A stretch of DNA of 64,000 nt from Streptomyces wuyuanensis (GCF_900103455.1 NZ_FNHI01000024.1:62001-126000), one strand, 5' to 3'; positions 8,085-16,896 are shown, counted from the stretch's first letter. The notes: generated by a model from the sequence alone, not told the origin. Numbers and translations: made by a program.

Positions 8085-9077
8085 ATGAGACTTCTGGTGC
8101 TGGGCGGTACGGAGTTCGTGGGGCGGGCCGTCGTGGAGGCGGCACTCGCTCGCGACTGGCAGGTGACGGTGTTCCACCGGGGGCGGCACGAGGCTCCGGC
8201 GGGCGTGCGGGTGCTGCACGGCGACCGGATCGCGCCCGACGGACTCGGCGCGCTCTCGGAGGGCGAGTGGGACGTCGTCGTCGACACCTGGTCGGCGGCC
8301 CCGTCCGCCGTCCTCGCCTCGGCGCGGCTGCTCGCGGACCGGGTCGGCCTCTACGTCTACGTGTCGAGCCGCTCGGTCTACGCGTGGCCCCCGGCCGCGG
8401 GGCTGGACGAGGACGGCCCGCTGGTGGAGGGCGCCGCGGCGGACGCCGGAGCCACCGACTACGCGCACGACAAGCGGGGCGGCGAGATGGCCGTGACGGA
8501 GGCCTTCGGCGCGGACCGGTCGCTGCTGGTGCGCGCGGGGCTGATCCTCGGACCGTGGGAGAACGTGGGCCGGCTGCCGTGGTGGCTGAACCGGGTCGCG
8601 AGCGGCGGACCGGTGCTCGCGCCCGGGCCGCGGGACCTGCCGGTGCAGTTCATCGACGTGCGCGACCTCGCGCTGTGGACCCTCGACGCGGCGGAGAAGC
8701 GGCTCACCGGCCCCTTCAACCTGGTGTCGCCGCCCGGCCACACCACGATGGGCGAGCTGCTGGAGGCCTGCGTCCGGGCGACCGGCTCCGCCGCGGAGCT
8801 GCGCTGGCTCGACGAGCGGACCATCGCCGGCGCCGGGGTCGAGCCCTGGACGGACCTGCCGATCTGGATCCCGCGCGGCGAGCTGTACGACGCGATCCAC
8901 GACGCGAACGTCTCCAGGGCCCGTGCGGCCGGGCTGCACTGCAGGCCCGCCGAGGAAACGGTCGCCGACACCTGGGCATGGCTCCGTGAGCTGGGCGGGA
9001 TCGCTCCCCAGCGCCCGGACCGCGCACCGGTCGGCCTGTCCCCGGCCCAGGAGTCGGCACTGCTCGGCGACTCCTGA
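8085..9077 (+). CDS. NAD-dependent epimerase/dehydratase (extended SDR)
   Basis: This 330-residue Rossmann-fold protein starts MRLLVLGGTEFVGRAVVEAA, with the GGTxFVG nucleotide-binding loop at residues 7-13. It has an SSRSVY strand where extended SDRs carry catalytic Ser/Tyr; a YAHDKRGGE segment supplies the YxxxK pair in altered spacing. QFIDVRDLA and GPFNLVSP match the C-terminal part of epimerase-like proteins. It is probably a reductase or isomerase of a nucleotide sugar or related metabolite; the substrate is unknown. It is divergent from the His-rich membrane gene (114 bp between starts) and ends in a long hairpin. CACCCT lies 8 nt before the ATG at 8085 and no Shine-Dalgarno is seen, so a leaderless mRNA is possible. 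Confidence 0.85.
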   Translation: MRLLVLGGTEFVGRAVVEAALARDWQVTVFHRGRHEAPAGVRVLHGDRIAPDGLGALSEGEWDVVVDTWSAAPSAVLASARLLADRVGLYVYVSSRSVYAWPPAAGLDEDGPLVEGAAADAGATDYAHDKRGGEMAVTEAFGADRSLLVRAGLILGPWENVGRLPWWLNRVASGGPVLAPGPRDLPVQFIDVRDLALWTLDAAEKRLTGPFNLVSPPGHTTMGELLEACVRATGSAAELRWLDERTIAGAGVEPWTDLPIWIPRGELYDAIHDANVSRARAAGLHCRPAEETVADTWAWLRELGGIAPQRPDRAPVGLSPAQESALLGDS

Positions 9078-9194
9078 GCACGGGGCGGTTCGCCGCACGC
9101 CACATCCCGCCACACACCTGCCCCGCCGTGCGCAGCGCCGCCCCGCCGCAGTCCCGTGGTGGCGACCGGTGTGCCGCGGGTGTGCGTGCCGGGA

Positions 9195-9239
9195 GGGCGT
9201 GCCCGCGAGGTTTGGGCAACCTCCGCCGTGGGCACGCCC
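9195..9239 (+). terminator. Two-tier hairpin after the epimerase-like gene
   Basis: GGGCGTGCCC (9195-9204) pairs with GGGCACGCCC (9230-9239). Nested inside, GAGGTT (9207-9212) pairs with AACCTC (9218-9223) around a TGGGC-type loop. Confidence 0.7.
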
Positions 9240-9363
9240 GTTGGCACCCGGTGAGATCCGTTTTGCGAATGGAGTTTTCTACGAATTCCGGTCCCGCCTG
9301 AACGTGGTGCCGCGCGCGTCCGTATGGAACGGCGCGCTGCTCCCACCCCGGGATTGGAGTTCC

Positions 9364-10902
9364 ATGGCACGCACAACACGCAAACGCTCAACGCTGGCAA
9401 ACCGGGCGATCGCCGCATCGGCTGCCCTGATTCTGGGCGGGGGTGGGCTGATCGCGGTCAACGTCTACGCATCTGCGGGTGAGAGCAGCGGTCAGAACCC
9501 CAACGGGACCCAGGCCGCCGGCCAGTCGGTGTCCACCATCGACTGCCCGGACGTCGGAAACGAACTGGGAGAGGTGCCGCAGCAGGAGCGCGGCAACGTC
9601 GACCGCGAACTCGCCACGCTGGACACCCAGATCACCACGGCGTACCAGCGGTTCGCCGACCTCAAGCAGCGGATCGAGAGCGACCGCCAGTACGGGCAGC
9701 AGCAGATCCTCACGCCGTTGAAGAACGAGCGGACGGTGATCCTCCAGCGGATCGCCGCACTCATCGAGCGCGGCAACGCCCCCAGGCCGCAGAACCTCGA
9801 GTCCATGGCGCCGTGCACCCTGAGGGCAGACGACAACGACGGGCAGAACCAGGGCGACGGCCAGAACCAGGGCGACGACCAGGGTCAGAACGGCGGCCAG
9901 GACGGCGGCGACCAGGGCGACGGTCAGGACCAGGGCCAGGACGACGGCGGTCAGGACGGCGGCGACCAGGGCAACGGCAACGGCGGTCAGGCCGGCAACG
10001 GCCCGGAGCAGTCCGACTTCGTCGACATCCAGTCCGTCCAGCCGAACGTCAGCAAGCCCCGGAACCGGAGCGGCGCCTCCCGGGGCACGTTCACGACCAG
10101 CTGCGGCGTCAACGAGAACGGCAAGTTCAACCCGGACAACGTGATCGTCGCGCCCGGTGTCGCCAACGGCGCCCACCACATGCACGACTACGTGGGCAAC
10201 CAGGCCAACGACGCCTTCGCCAGCGACGACGACCTCGCCAACGGGCAGACCACCTGTGCCAACCAGGGCGACAAGTCGACGTACTACTGGCCGGTACTGC
10301 GGCTGCAGAACGGGCAGCAGGAGAACGACGCCAACGCGGACGGCGGCGGCAAGGACCAGAACGTCGGCGAGATCCAGACGCCGTCGCAGGTCACGCTGAA
10401 CTTCGTCGGAAACGCGCGGTCCAAGGTGACGGCGATGCCGCGGTTCCTGCGGATCATCACCGGCGACGCCAAGGCGTTCGTCAACGGCAACGCGAACGCG
10501 AACGCGTCGTGGAGCTGCACCGGCTTCGAGGACCGCCAGCTGAAGGACAAGTACCCGATCTGCCCCGAGGGCAGCCAGGTGGTGCGGACGTTCAAGTTCC
10601 AGAGCTGCTGGGACGGCCAGAACACCGACAGCGCCAACCACCGCACCCATGTCGCCTTCGCCCAGGCGAACGGCGCCTGCCCCAACGGCTTCCGGGCCAT
10701 CCCCCAGCTCGTGCAGCGCATCGTCTACGACGTGCCGCCGCCGGTCTTCGACGGGGCCAACCCGAGCGTCTTCGCGGTCGACTCCTTCCCGGAGCAGCTG
10801 CACAAGCCCATCACCGACCACGGCGACTTCATCAACGTCTTCGACCAGAGGCTGATGAACAAGGTGGTCAACTGCATCAACACCGGACGCAAGTGCCGCT
10901 GA
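9364..10902 (+). CDS. Secreted DUF1996 protein with Gln/Gly/Asp linker
   Basis: This 512-residue exported protein begins with a basic N-terminus and a signal segment (residues ~17-40, AIAASAALILGGGG). Residues 60-155 form a charged, helical, probably coiled-coil region bracketed by two cysteines (DCPDVG and APCTL). About 60 residues of Gln-Gly-Asp low complexity (GQNQGDGQNQGDDQ-like) lead to a DUF1996 domain, ~residues 220-512. That domain shows GAHHMHDYVGN, STYYWPVL, CPEGSQVV and NHRTHVAFA with paired cysteines. DUF1996 domains occur in secreted proteins of actinobacteria and fungi; their biochemical role is unsettled. The ATG at 9364 is preceded by GGATTGGAG. The gene is monocistronic and followed by a hairpin. 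Confidence 0.88.
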   Translation: MARTTRKRSTLANRAIAASAALILGGGGLIAVNVYASAGESSGQNPNGTQAAGQSVSTIDCPDVGNELGEVPQQERGNVDRELATLDTQITTAYQRFADLKQRIESDRQYGQQQILTPLKNERTVILQRIAALIERGNAPRPQNLESMAPCTLRADDNDGQNQGDGQNQGDDQGQNGGQDGGDQGDGQDQGQDDGGQDGGDQGNGNGGQAGNGPEQSDFVDIQSVQPNVSKPRNRSGASRGTFTTSCGVNENGKFNPDNVIVAPGVANGAHHMHDYVGNQANDAFASDDDLANGQTTCANQGDKSTYYWPVLRLQNGQQENDANADGGGKDQNVGEIQTPSQVTLNFVGNARSKVTAMPRFLRIITGDAKAFVNGNANANASWSCTGFEDRQLKDKYPICPEGSQVVRTFKFQSCWDGQNTDSANHRTHVAFAQANGACPNGFRAIPQLVQRIVYDVPPPVFDGANPSVFAVDSFPEQLHKPITDHGDFINVFDQRLMNKVVNCINTGRKCR

Positions 10903-10948
10903 CGCTCTCCGAGCCGGCGCCGATCCCCGGGCTCCCCGCCTGAGTCCC

Positions 10949-10978
10949 GGGGTTCGGCGCCACCTTCCGCCGAACCCC
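10949..10978. terminator. Hairpin between convergent DUF1996 and lipoprotein genes
   Basis: GGGGTTCGGCG (10949-10959) pairs perfectly with CGCCGAACCCC (10968-10978) over an 8-nt loop. Confidence 0.8.
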
Positions 10979-11017
10979 TCCCCGCCCGTCCCCCTCCCCC
11001 ATACCTGCGCGGCCTGC

Positions 11018-11488
11018 TCAGTGATGGCCGGAGTGCTCGTCCTCGTTCCCCCCACTGCCGGCACTGCTCCCCGAGTGCCCGCCATGCGAGGCACCGCTCT
11101 CCACGGTCCCACCGAGCCGGCCGCGCAGTGCTGTCACGACCTTCTCGTCGCCCACCGCGACCCACTTCCTGCCGACGAGGTACGAGCCGCCGTAGTCGTT
11201 CGCCTCGTTGATCCACTCGCGCTGGCCGCGGTCGGTGGCGAAGGTGGCGAGGACGTACTTGCCGTCCTCCGTCGCGCAGTTCGCCTGCCGCAGCTCCTTC
11301 GCGTCCGTCTGGATGTTCGGCTTGCACTCGGCCTGCTTCGCCAGCTGCTCGAGGCTCCCGGACGCCGTCTTCGGCACCTCGGTGGCCTCGTCCGCGTCCC
11401 CGCCGCAGGCGGTGAGGGCCGTGGCGGCCGTCAGTGCCAGCGCGGCCAGGGCCATCGGAGTGGTGCTTCGAGCTCGTCGCGTACTCAT
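11018..11488 (-). CDS. Small lipoprotein, function unknown
   Basis: This 156-residue protein has a lipoprotein signal: Arg-rich start, hydrophobic ALAALALTAATALTAC and a lipobox with Cys28 (LTAC). The mature part has two cysteines (AECKPN and QANCATED) likely to form a disulfide, a YVLATFATDRGQREWINEA helix and a SYLVGRKWVAVG strand. The tail is His/Gly/Ser-rich (ends DEHSGHH), a possible weak metal site. The fold resembles small actinobacterial surface lipoproteins of unknown role. The gene is divergent from the tyrosine phosphatase gene, with a 111-bp gap for both promoters. Confidence 0.82.
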   Translation of the reverse strand: MSTRRARSTTPMALAALALTAATALTACGGDADEATEVPKTASGSLEQLAKQAECKPNIQTDAKELRQANCATEDGKYVLATFATDRGQREWINEANDYGGSYLVGRKWVAVGDEKVVTALRGRLGGTVESGASHGGHSGSSAGSGGNEDEHSGHH

Positions 11489-11599
11489 CCGGCCATCGTG
11501 CCCGGTCGGCGGCCCGGTGTGGAGAGGAACGGGGAGTAACGTGCCGCACGTCGCACCCGCACCTGCCGACCCACGCGCACCGTGGGAGAAGCCGCCGCC

Positions 11600-12412
11600 A
11601 TGCCCGCGATCCCCGCCACCTCCGTGGCGAATCTGCGCGACCTCGGCCCGACTCCGCTCACCGGCGGACGTGTCCTACGGCCGGGGCTGCTGCTGCGGTC
11701 CGGGCAGCTCGACCGCATGGACGCCGCGGCGGACCCGGTGGTGGCGGCCCTGGGCATCACGACCGTGTTCGACTTCCGGACGGAAGGCGAGCGCCGGGCG
11801 CGGCCCGACCGGCTTCCGCCGGGCACCCGGGTGCTGGCCGCCGATGTGCTGGCGGACTTCCTGGACTCCGGCACGGTGCCCGCGGCCGCACGGCTGAAGG
11901 AGGTGCTCGGGGACCCCGCGGCCGCCGAGCGGGAGCTGGGCGGGGGCCGGGCGCACGCGCTGTTCGCCGACACCTACCGGGCGTTCGTCTCCACGGAGTC
12001 CGCCCGGCGCGGTTACGGCGCGTTCCTCGAAACCCTGGCGGAGCCGGACGCGGGGACCGTGCTGTTCCACTGCACGGCGGGCAAGGACCGCACCGGCTGG
12101 GCCGCGGCCGTCGTGCTGGGACTGCTCGGCGCGGACGAGGCCACCGTCGAGGCGGAGTACCTGTCCGTGAACCCGGCCGTCCGGCAGGCGTTCGCGCCAC
12201 TCGTGGAGGGCTTCACGGCCCAGGGCGGCGACCCGGAGATCGCGCTCACCGTCGTCGGTGTGACACGGGACTACCTGGCCGCCGCGCAGGACGAGATGGC
12301 CAGGCGCTACGGCTCGCTGGAGCGGTACGTGAGGGACGGGCTCGGGGTCGCCGACGGGACGGTGGACCGGATCCGCGCCCGGCTCACCGAGCCGGCCGGC
12401 CGGGGCTGGTGA
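11600..12412 (+). CDS. Tyrosine-type protein phosphatase (Y_phosphatase3 family)
   Basis: This 270-residue enzyme hydrolyses phosphotyrosine or possibly phosphoinositide esters. The catalytic P-loop HCTAGKDRTGW starts at residue 157 (Cys158, Arg164). The N-terminus NLRDLG with R.G.L.RSGQL and VFDFRTEGER match the family of bacterial PtpB/LipA-like dual-specificity phosphatases. Length is usual. No signal peptide is visible, although mycobacterial relatives are exported. The ATG at 11600 is preceded by GGGAGAA at good spacing; a GTG at 11582 is less likely. The sigma-like membrane protein starts 30 bp after its stop on the same strand, so the two may be co-transcribed. Confidence 0.9.
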   Translation: MPAIPATSVANLRDLGPTPLTGGRVLRPGLLLRSGQLDRMDAAADPVVAALGITTVFDFRTEGERRARPDRLPPGTRVLAADVLADFLDSGTVPAAARLKEVLGDPAAAERELGGGRAHALFADTYRAFVSTESARRGYGAFLETLAEPDAGTVLFHCTAGKDRTGWAAAVVLGLLGADEATVEAEYLSVNPAVRQAFAPLVEGFTAQGGDPEIALTVVGVTRDYLAAAQDEMARRYGSLERYVRDGLGVADGTVDRIRARLTEPAGRGW

Positions 12413-12442
12413 CTATCGCAGTATTCGCTCGTTCTGCTCAAG

Positions 12443-14389
12443 GTGAGCACCCAGGAACTCGCCCCCGCCGCCGTCGACGTGGAGCAGGCCGAGGCCGCGC
12501 TCGTGGAGCACTATCCGCGCCTCGTGCGGATCGCCTACCTCGTCCTGCCGCCCTCCCTCGGCCGCAACCGCCGCGTGCTGACCGCCCACTGGATCGTGCA
12601 GCGCTCGCTGCCGCGCGGCCGCGCCGCCCGGCTTCCCCAGGCCGGTGAGGCACGGGTGCCGGCCCCGAGGGGCACGGCCGCGCCGGGGTACGGGTACGTC
12701 CGCGGGCGGGTGCTGCGGCAGGCGCTGGACGCGGGCCTTCCGCTGCGGCGGCGGGCCTGGCCGAAGCGGGTGCAGTTCCCGCCGCTGCTGCCCCAGGTGT
12801 GGGGGCTGCGGCTGTTCCCCCGGTCCGGCGGCGCCGATGAACTCGCCCTGGACCAGCGGCTGTCCGCGCTGACCGGGGCGGCCCGCGCCGCGTTTGTGCT
12901 GCGCGCCCTCGAGGGGCTGCCGGACGCGGCGGTACGGCAGGTCCTGACCGGCGCCGGGGTCGTGGACCCGCACGCGGCACTCGCGGCGGCGGACGGGGTC
13001 CGCACCCCGGAGGGCAGGACCGCGGTCGACCTGCTGGGCTCCCCGGAGTTCGACCCCTGCTCCCTGCAGGCGCGGCCGACCGATCTGGTGCGCCGCCGCC
13101 GGCACGCGAAGGCGGCGCTCGCGGCGGCCGCTGCCGTGCTGGTGTGCGGCACCCTGCTGGGTCTGCCGGGGGAGGGATGGGCGCCGGCCGAGGCGGCCGC
13201 TCCGCTGTACGCGCGCCATCCCGCGTCCGAGGCGGCGCTGGATCCGGCCCGGCTGCAGCGGGCCGGCGCCGTCGCCTGGCGGAGTTCCAGCCGCACCGAC
13301 TTCTCGGTGTGGCCCGCCCGGGGTGCGCTGACGGGGGACCGCGCGCTGCTGCGCAGGGCACTCGCCGTATGGGCGCGGCCCGGTGCGACGGTGCAGGTGT
13401 CCGCGACGCCCGGCACCCCGCCGGGGCCGCCGATGGGGGCCCCGCAACTGCTGTTCGCGGGTGAGGTGGGCCGGGCCCGGGTGGTGCTGTTCCACGACGG
13501 GCTGCGCGTCGTGCGGTACGCGGAGCCCGACGGGGGTACGACCGGCGGGCCGGCGCTGGACCTCGCGCGGACCGACTCGGCGGACGCGGCCACCGCCGGG
13601 GCGCTGCTGGTCGGCCGCGGCCGCGGCGAGGTCCGCTATCTGACGGCCCCCTGGGTGAGTGCGGCATCGGTACGGGATCTGCTCGATCCGGACGCGGAGC
13701 CCCGGGCGCTGCGGCGCGACGCGCACGGGGTGACCGAGGCGCTGCCGAGCCCGGCCGAGGCCCGCGAGTGCCGGTCGTGGCACTCGCTGGAACTGGCCGG
13801 GGGCGGCCCACGGCGGCTGCTCACGGATCTGGGCGAGATCGTCCCGGCCCGGCTGACCTGGGGCCCCCCGCTGTCCGCCGGCGACGTCCCGGACGCTTCA
13901 GAGGAGGCGCGTACCGCCTGGGCGCGCACGGCCTGCCTGCTGCCCACGATGCGTTCCGGCGGGGTTCGGGAGGTCAACGCCTGGCCGTACACGCGGCAGT
14001 GGCTGCCGGACGGGAACGGCAGAGCCGCCTGGCTGTGCACCCGCGCCGAGACCTGGCGCGGCACGGGCGGCCGGGTGTTCGCCCAGTTCCAGCCGCCGCT
14101 GTCGGGGCCGCCGGCCGCGTCGCCGGGTGTGGTGGTGGCCCGTTCCGAGGTGTCGCCGGCGTGCGGGCCGCGGGACCCGCGGGTGCTGGCGGGCGTGCTG
14201 TGGAAGTCCCGCACGGGCCAGTGGTACGTGCTGGCCGCGGGCAGTGAGGACGTCGCCTCCGTGCGCACGTCCGGTGGGGCCACCGGCAGCGCGGGGGGCA
14301 ACCACCTCGTCGTACCGGCGAGTCAGGGGGTGCGGGTGGAGCTCGACGGCCGTCTCGCGGACGGCACTCGGATCCCCGCCCTGCGCTGA
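12443..14389 (+). CDS. Membrane-anchored protein with sigma-like N-terminal region
   Basis: This 648-residue protein falls into three parts. Residues 10-190 resemble ECF sigma factor folds: an AEAALVEHYPRLVRIAYLVL helix like sigma region 2, then LDQRLSALTGAARAAFVLRA and LEGLPDAAVRQVLTGAG, which recall region 4, followed by an Arg-rich RRRRHAK. One transmembrane helix follows at about 222-240 (ALAAAAAVLVCGTLLGL). The last ~400 residues are predicted to be outside the cell, with several cysteines and Trp-rich strands but no motif I can name. No -35-binding helix can be confirmed, so DNA binding is not shown; the protein may be a divergent regulator or a Streptomyces-specific sensor. The GTG start at 12443 is preceded by CAAG only. 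It lies 30 bp after the phosphatase gene. Confidence 0.7.
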   Translation: MSTQELAPAAVDVEQAEAALVEHYPRLVRIAYLVLPPSLGRNRRVLTAHWIVQRSLPRGRAARLPQAGEARVPAPRGTAAPGYGYVRGRVLRQALDAGLPLRRRAWPKRVQFPPLLPQVWGLRLFPRSGGADELALDQRLSALTGAARAAFVLRALEGLPDAAVRQVLTGAGVVDPHAALAAADGVRTPEGRTAVDLLGSPEFDPCSLQARPTDLVRRRRHAKAALAAAAAVLVCGTLLGLPGEGWAPAEAAAPLYARHPASEAALDPARLQRAGAVAWRSSSRTDFSVWPARGALTGDRALLRRALAVWARPGATVQVSATPGTPPGPPMGAPQLLFAGEVGRARVVLFHDGLRVVRYAEPDGGTTGGPALDLARTDSADAATAGALLVGRGRGEVRYLTAPWVSAASVRDLLDPDAEPRALRRDAHGVTEALPSPAEARECRSWHSLELAGGGPRRLLTDLGEIVPARLTWGPPLSAGDVPDASEEARTAWARTACLLPTMRSGGVREVNAWPYTRQWLPDGNGRAAWLCTRAETWRGTGGRVFAQFQPPLSGPPAASPGVVVARSEVSPACGPRDPRVLAGVLWKSRTGQWYVLAAGSEDVASVRTSGGATGSAGGNHLVVPASQGVRVELDGRLADGTRIPALR

Positions 14390-14489
14390 ACACCGCGCCG
14401 GGCCACGGCCGGAGCGGTCCTCCACGAGGCCGCCGGTTCCTTGCCGCACAAGGCTGTCGCCGCGGCGTACCCATAAGTACATTGACAAC

Positions 14490-15395
14490 ATGTCTAATAC
14501 GCAGCCGGTCACGGTGGCGTCGGAACACACGGCGCTCAAAGCCCGCAAGGTCGCCTTCGCCTGGGAGGACACGCCCCTCCACTGGGTGCCGGGCGATCCC
14601 TTCACCACCCACACCATCAATGTGCTGCACCTGCTGCTCCCGGCCGGCGAACGCTGGTTCGTCCACGTCTACAAGCAGGTACTGCCGCACATCCGCGACG
14701 ACCGGCTGCGCGAGGACGTCATCGGCTTCATCGGCCAGGAGGCGGTGCACTCCCAGGCCCATGACGACGTGCTGCCCCACCTCAGGGCGCTCGGCCTCGA
14801 TCCGACCCCGTACACCGCCCAGGTCGACTGGTTCTTCGAGAAACTGCTGGGCGACCGGACCCTGCCGCCGGGAAAGGCGCGGGACTGGTGGCTCAAGGAG
14901 CGTGTCGCGCTGATCGCCGCGATCGAGCACTACACGGCGTTCCTCGGCGACTGGGTGCTCGGGGCCGAGGAACTGGACCGGCAGGGCGCCGACCCGGTGA
15001 TGCTCGATCTGCTGCGCTGGCACGGCGCGGAGGAGGTCGAGCACCGCTCGGTGGCCTTCGACCTCTTCATGCACGTCGACGGCGGCTACCGCCGCCGGGT
15101 GCGGACCTGGGCCGCGGCCTTCTCCGCCCTCGCCTTCCTCTGGCAGCGCGGCACCCGCTTCTTCATGGCGAACGACCCCACACTGCTCGACCGCAGGGCG
15201 AGCTTCCGCGACTTCCACGACGGCGGCAGGCGGGGCGTCCTGCCCTCCACCCCGGCGATGCTGCGTTCGATCCCGCGCTACCTCAGCCGTACCTACCACC
15301 CGAGCCAGGAGGGCAGCACCGCGCAGGCGCTCGCCTACCTCGCCTCCTCCCCCGGCGCCAACGGCCTGCCGCACCCCGCGAACGGGGGCCGCTGA
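14490..15395 (+). CDS. Ferritin-like diiron protein (PF10118 'metal-dependent hydrolase')
   Basis: This 301-residue cytoplasmic protein belongs to the family annotated as predicted metal-dependent hydrolase (COG3687). Its ligand pattern is that of a ferritin-like diiron site: Glu54 (GERWF), Glu84-x-x-His87 (GQEAVHSQAH), Glu146 (IEHYT) and Glu182-x-x-His185 (AEEVEHR). The two E...ExxH pairs have ~30- and ~36-residue spacings. No hydrolase catalytic motif is visible. A PDR-type reductase with a 2Fe-2S domain begins 1 nt after its stop, so an O2-dependent oxidase, hydroxylase or desaturase fed by that reductase is the better inference. The ATG at 14490 has no clear Shine-Dalgarno. Confidence 0.85.
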   Translation: MSNTQPVTVASEHTALKARKVAFAWEDTPLHWVPGDPFTTHTINVLHLLLPAGERWFVHVYKQVLPHIRDDRLREDVIGFIGQEAVHSQAHDDVLPHLRALGLDPTPYTAQVDWFFEKLLGDRTLPPGKARDWWLKERVALIAAIEHYTAFLGDWVLGAEELDRQGADPVMLDLLRWHGAEEVEHRSVAFDLFMHVDGGYRRRVRTWAAAFSALAFLWQRGTRFFMANDPTLLDRRASFRDFHDGGRRGVLPSTPAMLRSIPRYLSRTYHPSQEGSTAQALAYLASSPGANGLPHPANGGR

Positions 15396-15396
15396 C

Positions 15397-16461
15397 ATGA
15401 CCCGCCCGCTGACCGTGGCACTCGTCGCCGGCGGCGCCCTGCTCGCCCGGCGTGCCCTGCGCCGCCGCATAGGAGCCTCCCCGCTGTGGCCGATGCCCGC
15501 GCTGGAGGAGCCCGTATCGGGCCGGCGCAGGGAGAATCGCCGTCCCTCCTCGCACCGGGTGCTGGTCGCCGAACGCACCGAACCCGCCGAGGGCGTGGTC
15601 CGGCTGAGGCTCGAGGGGGCGGACCTGCCGCCCTGGGAGCCGGGGGCGCACATCGACGTCGTCCTGCCCTCCGGAGCCGTACGGCAGTACTCGCTGTGCG
15701 GCGATCCGGACGACCGCGGCGCGTACACCATCGCCACCAGGGTGCTGGAGGGCGGCCGCGGTGGCTCGCGCGAGCTGCGGGAACGGCTGCACGAGGGAAC
15801 GGAGATGGAGATCCGGGGCCCGCGCAACCGCTTCCCGCTGGTCGCCGCGCCCTCGTACCTCTTCGTCGCCGGAGGCATCGGCATCACCCCTCTGCTGCCG
15901 ATGGTCCGGGCGGCGGAGCGTGCGGGCGCCGACTGGCGGCTGATGTACTGCGGGCGGAGCCGGGCCTCCATGCCGTTCCTCGACGAACTGGAGCAGGCGG
16001 GGGCGGACGGCGGGCGGGTGACGGTCGTCGCGGAGGACGAGTCGGGGCCGCCCGGTCTGGCGTTCCTCGGCGGACTGCCCGCGGAGACCGCCGTGTACTG
16101 CTGTGGTCCCGAAGGCCTGATGGACGCGGTCTCCGGCGCGCTGGGCGAGGCCCGCGCACCGCATCTGGAGCGGTTCACCGCCTCGGCCGCCGTGCCCGGC
16201 GGGGCCTTTGCGCTGGAACTCCGCCGCTCCGGACGGGTGCTGACCGTCCCGGCCGACCGTTCGGTGCTCTCCGTCGTACGGGACGAACTGCCGAACGTCT
16301 CCTACTCCTGCACCCAGGGGTTCTGCGGCACCTGCCGACAGCGGGTCCTGGAGGGCGAGATCGACCACCGGGACGAGCTGCTCACGGACGCCGAGCGGGA
16401 GGACTCGATGCTGATCTGCGTCTCGCGCTGCCGCGGCGGCCGGCTCGTCCTGGACCTGTAG
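15397..16461 (+). CDS. Ferredoxin-type oxidoreductase (FNR-like with C-terminal 2Fe-2S)
   Basis: This 354-residue flavin reductase has the phthalate dioxygenase reductase layout. A short N-terminal hydrophobic segment precedes a FAD/FMN barrel with RQYSLCG (RxYS motif, ~residues 89-95), an NAD(P) domain with GGIGITPLLPM (~159-169) and YCCGPEG, and a C-terminal plant-type ferredoxin with SCTQGFCGTC and a distant CVSRC. That gives the four cysteines of a 2Fe-2S cluster. Electrons would flow from NAD(P)H through flavin to Fe-S and then to an oxygenase. The start lies 1 nt after the diiron gene's stop, so the pair is translationally coupled and likely forms a two-component system. Confidence 0.92.
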   Translation: MTRPLTVALVAGGALLARRALRRRIGASPLWPMPALEEPVSGRRRENRRPSSHRVLVAERTEPAEGVVRLRLEGADLPPWEPGAHIDVVLPSGAVRQYSLCGDPDDRGAYTIATRVLEGGRGGSRELRERLHEGTEMEIRGPRNRFPLVAAPSYLFVAGGIGITPLLPMVRAAERAGADWRLMYCGRSRASMPFLDELEQAGADGGRVTVVAEDESGPPGLAFLGGLPAETAVYCCGPEGLMDAVSGALGEARAPHLERFTASAAVPGGAFALELRRSGRVLTVPADRSVLSVVRDELPNVSYSCTQGFCGTCRQRVLEGEIDHRDELLTDAEREDSMLICVSRCRGGRLVLDL

Positions 16462-16512
16462 GGACTTTCACCTGCGGGGACTTTCACGACACGCCCTGCG
16501 TCGCCGAGCCTC

Positions 16513-16896
16513 TCAGGGCAGCAGCAGCCAGTCCGCCGCCAGGGCCGCCACCAGGCCCGAGCCCAGCAGATACGTGCCGAGCCGGGTGCGGCCGTGGCGG
16601 CTCAGTTCGATGACGACTCCGCACAGGATCATGGCCAGTCCGTACACCCCGACCACGAGCACCGACGTCCGGCTGGCCAGCCGGACCGCCAGGACCACAC
16701 CCAGCACCACGAGCACGACGGACGCGACGGCGATGCGGAGCACCCGGGCCTGACGGGGAGTCAGACCCTCCGGCTCCGGTACGGGCGCGTCCGCGGACGG
16801 GGGCACGGGCGCGACCGCGGGTGCCGGCGCGTCCGCGGGCGGTGGCACGTCCGCGAGTGGTGCCGGCGCAGGTGTCTCCTGGTCAGAAGCGGTCAT
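16513..16896 (-). CDS. Small membrane protein with Pro/Ala-rich N-terminus
   Basis: This 127-residue protein has ~45 N-terminal residues dominated by Pro, Ala, Val and acidic residues, then three hydrophobic helices: IAVASVVLVVLGVVLAV, LVVGVYGLAMILCGVVI and LLGSGLVAALAADWLLL. It looks like a DUF-type actinobacterial inner membrane protein of unknown role. It faces the TetR gene across a 62-bp divergent region, which could hold a shared operator. Confidence 0.72.
   Translation of the reverse strand: MTASDQETPAPAPLADVPPPADAPAPAVAPVPPSADAPVPEPEGLTPRQARVLRIAVASVVLVVLGVVLAVRLASRTSVLVVGVYGLAMILCGVVIELSRHGRTRLGTYLLGSGLVAALAADWLLLP

Noticed and set aside
14479..14493. ACAT-n7-ATGT repeat overlapping the diiron gene start as the TetR operator
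   Set aside because: Arms of only 4 bp across the start codon are too weak to support without binding data.
16461..16487. Two copies of GGGACTTTCAC after the reductase gene as an operator
   Set aside because: They lie downstream of the stop codon between convergent genes, are short, and are more likely a local duplication.
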